A stretch of DNA of 64,000 nucleotides, taken from Xestospongia muta (taxonomy: Eukaryota > Porifera > Demospongiae > Haplosclerida > Petrosiidae). The stretch's first letter is position 1, and each line of letters begins with the position of its first letter. Location of the stretch: positions 19,355,484 through 19,419,483 of the forward strand of contig OY848918.1 in the NCBI GenBank assembly GCA_963693285.1, in the 5' to 3' direction. The notes beneath the pieces are model-generated. The model was not told the DNA's origin and searched no databases. It saw only the letters and a list, made by a program, of their open reading frames with translations. A program made the position numbers and the translations under genes. Shown here piece by piece: positions 44,301 through 59,300 of the stretch.

Positions 44301-47300
44301 ATGTCTCAGTATAATCTAGTAAGTCTATAATCTTTCTATTACTATGTCATTATCCCTATATATCACTGTGATACTAACTAAACTCACATATCAGTGTTAT
44401 TGTATAGACAGAATATCTTTCTAAAAGATGGTCTTTTAGTTATAAGGGCTGATCTGTATACTCACTATACTACACTACATCATACATGTTGTCTTTATAA
44501 TAGAATGATCAACTGTACTGGGCAGCTTATGATGGAAACATTGAAGAAGTCAAATCTACTATTGAACAAGGTGCTGATGTAAACTATCGTTATACAGGCA
44601 CTGTAAGTTACTAGCTCTCAAAATTTAAGTATATATCTTAACAGTAAAGCCTATTTTTCATATACAGTGTGTTTTTATAAATAAGTCCAATAATTATCAT
44701 ATCACTACACACTGTATTATCATTATAGTATGATGTTGGTTGAGCTATAATACATGGGATGGTCTAGTCTTGTCCCTAGATCTACTCACAAACTAAAGTA
44801 GGTCTGGTCACACGAGTTGGTTTTTGTGTCCCCTACTTTAGCTTGTGAGTAGGTCTGGGGACGAGACTAGGGATGGTCTAAATTTAATATCACATATCCC
44901 TGTGTGATTTTAATCAATAGTGTAAGAGTTTCTTTCATTTTCTGTGTCATCTCCTAATAATAAAAAGTGTTAATATTACTGACATGATGTGTACATTTGT
45001 TGATCTAATAACAATGTTACTGAATTATTCTAACAGAGCCAGTCTTTATTTATCATATAACACAAACTTATGAAGGACAATATTCTTATGAATTTACTTT
45101 TAATATAGCATTTGCAAAATAGATTTTCTAGAATTATTACAAGATTTTATGCCATGCTCATATTTACTCACTCACTGTCCTCATAAGTTTACAATCTACC
45201 AGAATGCTAATAAAACTCTGATAAGTATAGTTTTTTAAAGTATCAAACACAAGCCTTGATTCTGATTGTATCAACAAGTTATATGCTTATGCTAAGTTAG
45301 TGTATTTCCATATATGGAATAATCTTTGACCGTGTTTCGACAATGGTTAGAATACAAATATAATGGCAGTTTGACGCTCCTTCGCATCGCTTTGTGACGC
45401 TCATGCGCTCCTGTAATAAGTAATGTAGTATTTATAATACTACAATAATTTAAAATAATTTCAAGTTATTAAAGTAGTCCAATAATGACTATTAATACTT
45501 TCATAGTATTACAGTGTTAATTTAAGTTGTACTAATGTAATTATAGGTTCACTGACTTCTTTGTAATATCATCTATTAGTAATAACTAATATTTTATTAA
45601 TAATTATATTAATACTACTGTTACTATTGTGATATTGTATGTACTCTTAAACTTTTGTATTGTTATTTTAATAAATAATTAATAGATAGATCTTGTAACT
45701 GTCATTTGCTAAGAACAAACATTATCATCTACTATTATATAGGGTTTTGAGAGACCACTGATTGCTGCATCTTTTTTTGGACATACTGATATTGTGTCTT
45801 TTCTTCTTCAAAAAAATGCAGACCCAAATTGCACTGATAATGTGAGTGTTATAAATAGTAACAATACTGTTGTAATGTATATATGTATACATTGTACATG
45901 TAGGTATACACATGTGAGTTTATTAATGTAATTGTCATGTTGTACTTTTCTTGTTTTGTAAGCAATATTCTTAAAATTGTGAAAATTAAACCTCAATTTA
46001 TTAGCATTTCAATGTTATAATATAGGAGATGTTAAAAACAGAGAATTTACTTCCCCCAGATAATTATGTATAAAGGTCATCTGGTTTCAGTAATGGATAT
46101 AGATCCACATCAAGTACTGGGCTGATCATTTCTTTATAGCTATTACACAGGGGTAGTTTTCCATCTTGCTACATAGAATAGTTACAATAAGGGCTTTCCA
46201 CTCACTGTAATTAACAGGCTTAATTTTGAGCAATGACAGCAACTTGTCTAGCTCAGCTTTAAGGATAGTTTAAGAGAGAAGACACAGACTGAAGTCTTCA
46301 AAAATTGGCTTTGGGATTTCTCTTCAAGTCCAGTTTAGCAACATGTTGAGTCATTATGCCCAACCTGTTTGTGAAGACTTCTTTATTTTTTTATGTATTG
46401 CCAAATCATTAATTTGTCTGTCCACTGTAACTCTATCAGTTGACACATATTATTTTTGGACCATTTTGAAACCTTGCCTGACACCCCTGGTTATATTAAA
46501 CCCTATCCTATTATGTTTCTAATGGGTTTCCTCTCTCAGGTGTACATGAAGACCTAGTATCTAAGACTCACTGATCAACAATGTGATAACATGCATGCAA
46601 CCACGTGTACGCCTGAATGGGTGTGGCACATTTCATCTAATTAACTTTCGTGGGTAAATATTTTGTGGTTTGTTTCTCAACCACGAAAACCATGAAAAAT
46701 TCCCCCCCCCCTCCCCGAAAAAACCCAGCTATATGGTACAGCATGTGTAGTTTTGTCAAATAACATAACAAATGTCATATTAAGTACATGTAAGTCTATC
46801 AGTATCAGTACAGTGGAATATTGTACTCCCTGAATAATGGAAACCTAATTTACAATGACAAATTGTGTGGTCGGAATGAATCCCTTTCAATACACATTAC
46901 TTGTTGACTCAGGAAATATGGAAACCTTTGTATTATATAATAAATGCTTTTATGAGTGACAGTAACAAAGAGTCATCACTTTTAATGTCCAATTAATGAA
47001 TACATTAATTCTTGTGTTTAATAATGGATAGTGTTATCACAAACTTAATGTCTAATAGAGCTTTGTAAACCTGTAATGACAGCCCTCACATACAGGCTTA
47101 GTACAATATATTGATATATATCAACAGAAGCTTCGAATGTTATATAACAGTTACTCTAGTAACACAAACTATCTCTACAATTATACAAGGAAATAATATA
47201 ACAAAGCTTTTATATGTTATGTTATAGTTTCCAACACATGGCAGTGTTTTTACACCCAGTATACAAGTATGATGTACCAGTGGTTTATAATGTATACTGT

Positions 47301-50300
47301 ACTATCAGCAAATAAAGCTAACTATGAGAGTCAATAAGTCATATGTCCAGCCAATGTCATTGTTTGATAGCTGCTACACGTTGTTAATAGAGTGTTATTA
47401 CTTCCCTAATTAATAAAGTTTTTATATGATGTGTAATTTCCTTAATAATTATTGATACTATATATCAACAAATACATACTGTGAATAATAAATAAACAAA
47501 GGAAATTTTGCCAATAACAACCAACAGACAAAGGAGGGCATTATATAGAATGTAAACTCTATAATATGACATATACCTTATATTACTATCATGAGAGTAT
47601 CTATTATTTGTTCATGTTTTCTACACAACAATTCTTATCACATTAGTCCCAGCTTATATCCTGATTACCTCATGAATACATTTACTGCTTGTAGAGTACA
47701 TCCTTTTGCTTGATAAGCACTATTTTACTGACATATAGTATACACTTACAAGATCTTTTTTACATATGTGATGTGTCTTAGGCTATAAAAGTTGTGAAAT
47801 ATGATTTCTCTACAGTTCTAATCACAAAAAATGATCTCAGTGTCATAAAATTAGATCCTTATCTTGTCTACATGACAATCAATAGACAATTACATGTTTT
47901 TGGAGTTAAGTTTTTAAATATGATGGTTTCAATCCAACTCGAACAAAATGTTTAGTGTGAAGCATTTGAAGCTAATTCATTTAATGCCCACAATGTGGTG
48001 AAATAATCATGTTTATTAGCTTCATTATTAAGAATTAATAAGAAGTGATTATTAAAGTATTGAGTTATATAACATATTCTGTGATATGACTTTGATATGA
48101 CTTCACTACAGAGATAGTGTAGACTATTAATGTGATGTACATGATCTGTTATTACTATACATATACTGACAGTACTAATAGTGACACTACTAATTATAAC
48201 ATGATATACAAGATATGTGGTAGTAACAATGATGATGATTTGTAAATAAACAGATATGTAGCCTTGAACAGATATGTAATATGAGCATTCACACTAAATA
48301 AGAATAATGTAGGAATTGCACTGTATACCATTTATTTTAAATTCCAATATCATCAGCTGATTTAATGTTTACTGGAATAGACTACTTACATAATATACTC
48401 TACTATTTTGTAATCAGTATAGTTCAGTTACATATCAGATTGTTATATTAGACATTGTAGTAGTGTTTTCAGTGAGCTTTGTACATTAATGTACATGTTT
48501 ATACATGTAATATAACTATTGCTCTAATTATTTTACTATACTACATACATACTAGTGATGTGTCCATTACAGTCTCAATGTAATCAATTTCCATTACAAT
48601 ATTGGATCATTTCAACATTATCATTACATTTACTTCAACAAAAGTACAGTACCAATTTATTTCCTTAGAAGGCTTAAACTAACAATGAAATGGAAGTAAA
48701 TATGTTCTTTCAAAGTGTTAGTTAATTCTGTCATTTTTATAGTTTTCACATACAATTTTTTGTAGGATCAAGAATGCTTTTAGAATCTAGATACACTTCT
48801 TTGCAGTTAAAGTGTGAAAAGACTAATGTGATTTCGAAAGTTCAGCGTGAACACAAAGCCTTGTACAATGCAAAATTGTTTGCTTTGACAGAATGCTTTG
48901 TGTTACAAGCTTAAAGTATCTCATATAGCTGTAGCTATCATAGGTGAGATGTATCTCCAAGAATGTATCTCTCTTTCTAAAATTTGGTGACAATCATCAA
49001 GTCAGGTCAATATTAGGAGAATTTTTATGGATTTTGTATCCATCGAACAAATTGATTTTTGTTGCAATAGATAAATAAGTAGTAAACATTTGAAGTTTAA
49101 TGTACATAAAATTTAATACTTACAGCCAGAAATGTTTACATTATAGGCTGTGTCACAGATTATACTATGACCTGGTTTAGTTAAGCTACCCAGACATGTA
49201 AATAACTCAGCCTTTTTACGTGCTATCTGTATGGAACCTGCAAGAATCAATTCAGCTTACAAATGCACATTTTATATATAAAATGTGGCTCTCTAGTGCT
49301 ACAAAAAAATAACAACTATAAAATCCATCCATTTTCAATGGCATACTTTCATCATACTTCAAATTCCACACCTTCGAATAACACTATTCATCTAAGAAGT
49401 CAGTTGTGTGTCACGTGTCAATTCAAAATTACAGTTCTAATCAAATGAACAGATGTTCTATTATAACAATCATTAATTCATTATTATTAAAATAATAGTC
49501 AGGTCTTGTCTTTTGCAATTTAAGACAGCTATAAAGCCACCATAGTTCTGAAAAGAACCTTTTAACAAAGAAGGAAGACTAAAAATGCATAGAAATATTC
49601 GTCATCAAAACTATCTTGACGCTGGCACATAAACGCTTGTGGTATCAGCAGTTTGTTTAAGATATCCTTGAGTCCATTGATGTCTGTTGAGTTTCTGGAA
49701 ATAGTCATTGACATTCACAACAACCTCCTTTTTTGTGACCTCAGTCTTTTTTCCCTTTGCATCTTCATGAGCATGAGAGAAAATGTGGTCTGTTCACATG
49801 ACATTCACATGAACAAATAATGAATAACACTAAAATGTACTTCAGTGCTAAGTACATATAAGCCATATATTATAAAATGAAATGATCATAAATACTGACA
49901 ATTATTTTTTACAGGAAAATGATACTCCTCTTCATTGGGCTGCTTACTTTGGCTATTTTGATGTAGCTGATGTGCTAATAAAATCTGGTGCATTATTGGA
50001 GGCCATTAACATTGTAAGTGTCTTCATTATTAAACATGTTGCTATTATACATGACTGTATTTTGTATGTATTGTTGTTATTAATTTATGTAATTATGTAG
50101 TTATTTGTGGTTTTGTCACATCATATAACTACAAATTATCACAATATAAACAAAATGGCTACATTTACTATAACCCTAGCATTAACTAGTCGCTATTTTA
50201 ATTACTTGTAGTCCATTATATAAGCTAAATTGTTTGACACTCTCAGTAGCAACAAAGCTAATATACAGGACACTGTTTATTTCTTTGAATAATATGCTCT

Positions 50301-53300
50301 GTCATTTCATATTGAGTGGTTTGTGTATTAAGATTTTCTGTTTGTCAATAATTTTAATATGTTTACATAAGAAGAAGTATCTTTCAAACTACTGTTCATA
50401 TTAATCATTATGATAACATATTAATAGCAAGTAACAACAAATGATAGAGTACATCACTCACAAAATCAATAACTCACTATTACCACAACCAACTATTTAG
50501 TGTGTTTCTGTCATTTCTTACACGAAACTTCTTGTATACAATCAATAAACATTGCATTGTGTATTGTGAAACATACACCTGAGACATATTAACATGTGAC
50601 CATAAATATGATAATTGTACCTAACGTGTAAACAAGTGCTTGCATTGAAAGCATTGCTATGTGCCCATCTTGAACAAGAAGTCAATGGAATTTGGTAATC
50701 ATAAGGCTAATCATTGAGGTTCGTATATACCAAATTTAGTGACTTACTCTTCAAGATGATCACAAAGCAACTATTTATATGCAAGTATTCGCTCTAAATT
50801 CGTTTGTGTGTTACATACCATTTTTGTATTTTTGGTCACATATGGTCTTAATAGTTGTCAGTGTTATTACTTTAGACACTCCATTTATGTAATATTTGAA
50901 AATGGATTTTAATTATGTATAAGAATGTTGTCATAGATATTATGACTTTTGTGTATATGTCATCACCCATTGTCATGTATTCATTTGAAGACATTATGTC
51001 ATTGTAGTAATTTGTAAGTTGTGAAAATGAAGTTAGTTAAAGTAAAAACATATGTTAAGTGGTGTTCTAAAATTGATGATAAGAAGTTTATCAGACAATA
51101 AATGCTCTAATTATGTTTATTTACTGTATATCATATATAATAATATCTTTGAGTTAATGATGCTAATGGCTTTAATGATGTACTCCTGTTTACAACCTTT
51201 TTTAACAAAAAGGCCCCTCATTGTGTAGTTATGAGGTATAAATATGCAACATTAGTAAGCAACATATCATGTTGTAGGAGTTAACATAGTTAATATCAGT
51301 AATAATACATAGTTATAATATACTTGATGTAATGAGTAGATACTTTGTGTTCATAATATAATGATAATATGACTGGGAGGATATGTCCTATGTTTTCATA
51401 TATGTGTATGATTATTATATAAATTAATAAATGAGTTTTTAGTTAACACTAACATTATTGTACAAAAAATTGCCCAGCAACTTCATATAAAAAATAGTTT
51501 ATTCAAAATATTTTAATATGGTATAGCGGGTTTTTTTGAGGGGGGGGGGGAATTTGATGGACGTTAAACTTCTTTTTAGTTCGTGGTAAAAATTTTGTGG
51601 TCAAGCGATCTAGTCCAAACCACATCCCCTTACACATGAGGTGTACAAATGGCGTGCTTCAAAATTCAAGCCATAATACGAGGATACCACCAGTACAAAG
51701 GGATCTGTGATGCTAAATTTGGGGAACAACTTGAGTGCCAAAGAGAGACAAGTTGGCAGATGCAATCGAAGTTGATAATACAGGTTGTGCTAAAGGGCCA
51801 AGAGAATCGGTAGGTTGTTCTTTTCCCTCTTGAAGTACCAAAATAAGGTCATACTCAATCTAAGACTCGCTGATCAACAAAGTGATAACGTGCATGCAAC
51901 TACGTGTATGCATGAATGGGTGTGGCAATTTCATCTAATTAACTTTCATGGATAAATATTTTGTGCTTTGTTTCTCAACCACGAAAACCATGATAATTTC
52001 CCTCCACCTCCCCGAAAAAAACCTACTATATGGTACAGCATGTGTAGTTTTGTCAAATAACATAACAAATGTCATATTAAGTACATGTAAGTCTATCAGT
52101 ATCAGTACAGTGGAATATTGTACTCCCTGAATAATGTAAACCTCATTTACAATGACAAATTGTGTGGTTGAATGAATTCCCATTTAATACACATCACTTG
52201 TTGACTCACAAAATATGGAAACTTTTTGTATTATATAATAAATGCTTTTTACGAGTGATTGTAGTAAAGAGTCATCACTTCTAATGTCCAGTTAATGAAT
52301 ACATTGATAATGGATTAGTGAAAAGACAAACGTATAGCTTAATAGAGCTTTGTAAACCTCTAACAACAGCCCTCACATACAGGCTTAGTAAAATATATTG
52401 ATATTATATTGTATATAATTATGTTAACAGCTTCTTGTCATGATTCTAATACTATATATAAACAGAAGCTTAGAATGTTATATAACAGTTACTCTAGTAA
52501 CACAGACTATCTCTACTATTATACAAGGAAATAATATAACAAAGTTTTTATATGTTAAGTTATAGTTTCTTATACATGGCAGTGTTTTTACACTCAGTCT
52601 ATAAGTATGATGTACCAGTGATTTGTAATGTATGTTGTACTGTCTTCATTGTTGTCATCAGATAAAGATAACTATGATAGTCACTAAGTCATATGTCCAG
52701 CCAATGTCATTGTTTGATGGCTGGTACATGTTGTAAATATAGTCTCTTTACTTCTATAATCAAGAGTATATTTATATGATATAATTTCCTTAATAATTAT
52801 TGATACTGTATATCAACAAATACATACTGTGAATAATAAATGAACATACTTAAAACTGATTGACAAAAGAAATTTTGCCAATAACAACCAACTGACAAAA
52901 TAGGGCATTATATAGAATGTGATCTCTATAATAAGATATTTACCTTATATTACGTAACTATCATGAGTGTATCTCTTATTTGTTTATATTTTCTACACTT
53001 ATCACTTCAAGAATACATTTATGGCTTGTAGAGTACATCCTTTTGCTTGATAAGCACTATTTTACTGACATATAGTATAGACTTCATGATCTATTTTACA
53101 ATTACAATTACTACTACTTTTCTACAATTATAATTATCATTACTACTTATAGAAATGTGAAAACCATTAGTTAATTACATTCAATTTTAATTGACCATTG
53201 TCATAACCTCATCACAATTGTTTTTAGAGTATTAACCCCTCTATACATATTAGTAATAACATAATGAATTATTTTACCTATCCTTTGTGTTGTATCATTA

Positions 53301-56300
53301 GATATAGCTTTATATTATAAAGTGAATTGATCATAAAGAACAACATATCTTTTATGTAGTACAAGAGAACTCCTCTTCACAGAACTGCTGATAATGGCCA
53401 TTCTGAGACAGCTCATATACTAATTAAAGCTGGTGCATCATTGGATTCCATTGACTATGTGAGTATTTCCATTAATTAACCCTTTTTAACGATTGACGCG
53501 ATATCGCGTCATGAGATGTTGCTACCGTAATGACGAATGACGCGATTCGCTTAATAGATGATAGCTTGCTTCAGCGGGACCTAGAAAGTTGATATACAGC
53601 AGCTGGACTGTATAACTTACATTGCGAGAAGTAATATCAATAAGCTACCTTTTTGTTAGCTTAACACCGTCTTCCTGTACCGACTTTGCAAACAAGCACT
53701 ACTGGAGCTGTTGAACACCCACACGTGGTAAACCACAACACTAAGTACTTATGATAATATACTTGATAATAAAATAAAACAAACAAATATTTTAACAGAA
53801 ATGGATGACAGACAACTTTTTACTCGAGAAGATGTTTTAGAACTTATATGGGATGAAGAAGATGATGAAGGACCTCCAGAGATAATGTTTCCTGGCAGTG
53901 ATGAGGAATTTGGTATTGATGAGGATGATGATGAGAATGTGAAACTAGGTAACAAACATAAAATCATGAAACAAATTTGTGACTTTAAAAACAGGCATGA
54001 TAATACAATTAACGAACACAATGAGTTAAATCTTACAAACAGTGATCATAGGTAAAGGAAAGTAAACACTAAACAACAGCATTATGCTTTTACTTTTATA
54101 ACTAACTACCTGCTCTCGAGATGACTCTGGGACCACTGGTTCTACCCTTCCACAACTATTACCTCATATATGATGAGCTAAATCACACATTGTAAGAAAG
54201 TGAACACATATGCATTTATTTTTTTAAATTGTTATCATCAGGGTGACAACGTCATTCATACAACCAAATTCATCTGTTTCGTAAGTGACACAAAATAAAT
54301 AATAATAATTACTTACTTGAAATATTTAGAACTACATCACAAGAATTGGATAACATAACCAAACCTACTAATAATTCTTCTGACTCATGTACACAAACTA
54401 GGTAATATTCAAACAATTGTCACCTCTTTGATGAATGGTAATTATATCCACAGCTCTGGAAAAAAAGTAAAATGGACTAACGAATTAAAAACAGGTGTAG
54501 TTGACCCATTTACTGCACAAACTGGACCAACTTTGACCCTGCCAGCATCTCCAATTGCCACTTTTCTGCTCCTCTTCACAGAATCATTTTTTGAAATGAT
54601 AGTAGTAGAAACAAACCGGTATGCACGAACCTGTATGGAGAGGAATAATTCATAAGGTGGACCAATGTGACAATTGATGAACTAAAGGCTTACATAGGAT
54701 TTAAGATACTCATGGGGATAATATGTTTACCATCTCTGTACGACTATTGGAAAAAAGATCCTTATTATCCTTATGGACCAATAGCAAATAGAATCTCTAG
54801 AGATAGATTTATGGAAATTGGAAGATATTTACACTTTGTACATAATTCAACATTAGCACCACCAGGATCAGATGGATATGACTGCCTTGGCAAAGTGAGA
54901 CCAGTCTTAGAATACCTATCCGGACAATGCATAGGTCTGTATAATCCCAACAGAGACTGTAGTATCGATGAGGCAATGATAGCTTTTAAGGGACGAAGCA
55001 GTATCAAGCAGTGTATACCAAAAAAAACTATAAAACGAGGTTTCAAAGTTTGGACAAGGGCAGATAGTAAAAATGGGTTTGTATCTGAATTTCAAGTATA
55101 CGCCGGTAAAACAAAAGAAGCTAAAACAGGACTAGGAGCAAGAGTTGTTAAAGATCTTACTAGAAACATAGTAGGAAAAAATCATCACATCTACTGTGAC
55201 AATTTTTTCACAAGCATTGGACTATTTCAAGAACTACTTGACAAGAAAATCTATGCGTGTGGAACAATACAATCTAACAGGAAATTTTTTCCAGAAGATT
55301 TTAAATTACATCTAAAAAAAAGACTTAAACAAAGAGGAGAGTATAAGCTCCTACAAAGCGAAAACTTAGTCATTGCTATATGGCAGGACACCAAAATTTT
55401 ACGGCTCTTTCGACAAATAGTCAAGCAAATAAAATAGTCAACGTAAAAAGAAAGCAAAAAAATGGTGAGAGACAGCTCATTGAATGCCCCGAACTTATCG
55501 CTAAGTACAATGAAAACATGGGTGGTGTAGATAAAAACGATCAACTTAGGCAGTACTATAGCATTAGAGCTCGTGGGCAGAAATGCTATATGTACATTGC
55601 CTACTTTTGTATAGATGTAGTAATAACAAACTCTTACATTTTTCATTCTCTTTTATCTGAACCATCATTTCGCAACTTGAAAGACTTTCGTCTAAACCTT
55701 GCAACTGAACTCATCGGCTCGTACAACAGTCGAAAACGTGCTGGTCGTCCTTCTATATTACCAGCCAAAAAATTTTGACGGAGTCATTTCTCAGAGAAAC
55801 CTAACGACAAACGATACCGATGTCACTACTGCTACACATATAAAAAAATAAGGAAAGATACTCAATGGTATTGTAAAGATTGTAGCATACACCTCTGTCA
55901 CACAGGGAAGAGTGATGACTGCTTCTTACTGTATCACACTAAATACCTTTAGATATATAATACTCTTCCATAATTATATAACCAAACAAATTACATATAT
56001 AACTACTCGTATTCATACTACAGTATACAGATAAGCTATATCGTACTTTATTGTCCCTAATACTTAGTATTCAGTCAAGAAGTTAACTCAATATAAAGAA
56101 ATAGACAAATAGTGGACAAATGTGTGTCTGACTCACGTGTAAACAAGTAAAAGAACAGCGCTCGTTGTTATTCCATCGTACTGACATCCTTACAGTTTAA
56201 AATGAGGATATGAAACTAGTTATAGCTTTATTTGAACACGCTAAAACATTTTTAAAGCGTCTTCATCGACTAACATGTGCTTCTGCCTTGAGGGAAAATT

Positions 56301-59300
56301 TAATTTCGTCATTCCGTGACCCCGCCCACGCAATTATTTCGTTAAAAAAGGGTTAATTAACATTTGCCATGATTGTTACAATGATGGTTGTGACTAATTA
56401 TGCTTGAGGCTAGTACATTAGTAACAGACAAGATTTTGTCAAAGTGTACCAGTACATTCTGTGTATATATATTACTTTGTATTGTTGTCTATATCTTTTA
56501 GAAACAGAGAGCTCCTTTGCATTATGCTGCATTAAATGGAATGACTGAAGTTGCTACACTTTTGATCAACAGTAAAGCTAATCTTAATGTAGTTGATAAG
56601 GTTAGTACCATATAATTTTACTTTTATTTATCACAAGTAATGGTATAATTCATGTACAATTATGATGAAGCACCTCCTCTTTACAAGGTGTCATACTTGT
56701 ACATATTTACATACTTGTAAAATTTAGGTTAGTAATAAATAGACAAATTATATGTAACTCAAGACTGTTTGCATATGAAGGACAATGCTCCCAAAAGTGT
56801 GAATCAAGAAAAGTTCAATTATAACTGAAGAAAATGTAATCATCAGAAAATTCAAATTTCTTTTCTTTATCTAGGATGGTAATACTCCATTGATGTTAGC
56901 ATGTCTGGGAGGACACCAGTCAATAGCAATGACTCTATTAGAGAAAGGAGCTGATAAACAATTAGCTAATAAAGTTAGTTAATGAAGAAAATACTTTGGA
57001 TCACAGTAACAGTAACATTCCAAATCAGAATAAGGACAGTGCATACACCTATTAATATTATGAAATAATTTAATTATAACAAACAACTTATCATGTTTGA
57101 ACAGTGTATTTATATAAGCTGGTATTAGTGAATGAAACTTACAAAATATATTAACCACATATGTTTTATTACTAGAATGGAGAGACAGCTTTGACAATAG
57201 CAGAGAAAAAGGCTAGGGATGTTTATAAAAAGCTTGTTGATGATAACAGTAAGTATAACAATCTTGAAAATGATAATTATTATGATTTTTTATTGTTCCT
57301 TTAGACAAGGTGATGTTATTGCAAGCCCTTGAAGAAGGCTATGTCATCTTAAAAATTATAAAATTGTTATTAGCTGGTCCACCCGCTGTCGGTAAGACCT
57401 CTTTTAAACACCTACTCTTTAACTGGGAGCCACCACATCATCATCATAGTACAGCTATTGCTGATCGACCTATTAGAGCTGTTGAAAAAGTAGCCACTCT
57501 TGAGGGTGCAAATAGTTGGGAAATGATCACAACAGAAGAGCTTATGCAAATGTTAGCTGAAGATATTCACATTCAAGCAAAGGGTTCAAGGCTTATGCTA
57601 GAAACTCAATCTTCAAGTACATCTAAAACAGCACCTTTAAACATAAAGAGTTTGGAAATGAAAGATACACCAAAAACAACCAACTACTCCATAGCTCAAG
57701 ATTTGCCATCACTCTCTTTAGAGACAAGTAATGAATATAATAACACAGATGTTGTATTTTATTCAGAAGCTAACCTAGAACAAAGTTCAAAGACAAAGAT
57801 AGAAATGTCCAGTGAAGACACACATCCTAAGAAATTGGACCATTTAGAACAGAAAAGAAAAGGAATGCTGAAAGTTGAAAATCAGTCCAATCAACCATTA
57901 CAAGATTGTCAACTTGTTGAAAGCAATGTTGATGTTCCTAAGGTAGCTAAGAAGGAAAATATTCTACAACTCTCTAAAGATATTCTTACTGCAATGAGAA
58001 ATACACCATCTCGACAGCTGTCCAAATCTACCTGGATATATGTACTCGATAGTGGTGGGCAGCCACAATTTGCAGATGTATCTAGAGCATTTGTACGTGG
58101 CAATACAGTCATTGTGATTGTACACAAGTTGACAGATCGACTGTCAAGTAAGCCAATCTTTCAGTATTCTATTGATGGTAAGCCATTAACCCAACCTAAA
58201 CAGCTTAGGATGACCAATCTTCAGGTGATTACAACATACGTGCGTTCTATCTCATCAGCTAAACTAGCAGCAGTTGATGGTGCAGACAGTGAGTCATTGC
58301 CTACATTCCTCATCATTGGTACCTATGAAGACAAAATGAGAGGTCTGGGAAAGCTATTTCGTGAGTCATTAAAGAAAAAGAATGCACAACTTATAGCAGC
58401 TCTGCAACAATACAAAGATCAATTGATATTCTATAATGAATCAGAGCAAGAGCTTATCTTCCCTGTTGATAATATGTGCCTAAAAAATCGTGAAGATCTC
58501 TCAACTCTTGTTAGAACTAATGTTATTGGCCATGAGAAAGCAGTTATAAAGAAAGAAGTCCCTATACGTTGGTATGTTTTAGAGTCTAATATTAAAGAAG
58601 AAGGTGAGAAAAATGATCATGGTATTGTATCTCAAACTCAATGTCAAGACATTGGTCAGACACTAGAAATGACTAAGACTCAAATACAAGGAGCTATTGC
58701 ATTTTTCAAATCTCTCTCCGTTTTTCTACACTTTAACACTTGCTCTCACCTCGTTTTTACAAATCCACAATATTTCTTAGATGCACTTTCCAATATCATT
58801 CGTATATCATTCGTTGATTTCCCACAAAAACTACTACAGAAGGGAAAGATTTTGCCACCAAATGCTCACCGCCGACTTCAAGAAGAAGGCTTGTTTACAA
58901 TTGATCTTCTTGATCTCGTATCTATTCAATTTGCACCAGGTCTTTTCGAAAAAGCTGACCTATTACACTTGTTGTGTGACCTCTGTATTGTAGCTGAAGT
59001 ACATCGTGATGAGTCCATATATTACTTTATTCCAACTGCTTTATCTCCTAAACATCTAACCACTAATGAAAAGAAAAAATTTGCCCAAACATGTGATTCA
59101 TTGGTGTTATCCTTTAAACATGGAGTTGTACCTCAGGTAAGAACAGTCTGAAACATTCGATTTGTCATAATTCTTGTTTTCTTAGGGTTTATTTCCAGCT
59201 GCAGTTGTGGCATTGTTAAATCGTAAAGAAAGTCCTTTTTTCACACTCGAGTGTCTTAATCCACAATTTCCTTGTCAACTCAGATTTGCTGTTAAATTGC

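Noticed and set aside
57909..58127. Minus-strand ORF in the ROCO exon
   Set aside because: Antisense shadow of the GTPase coding sequence.
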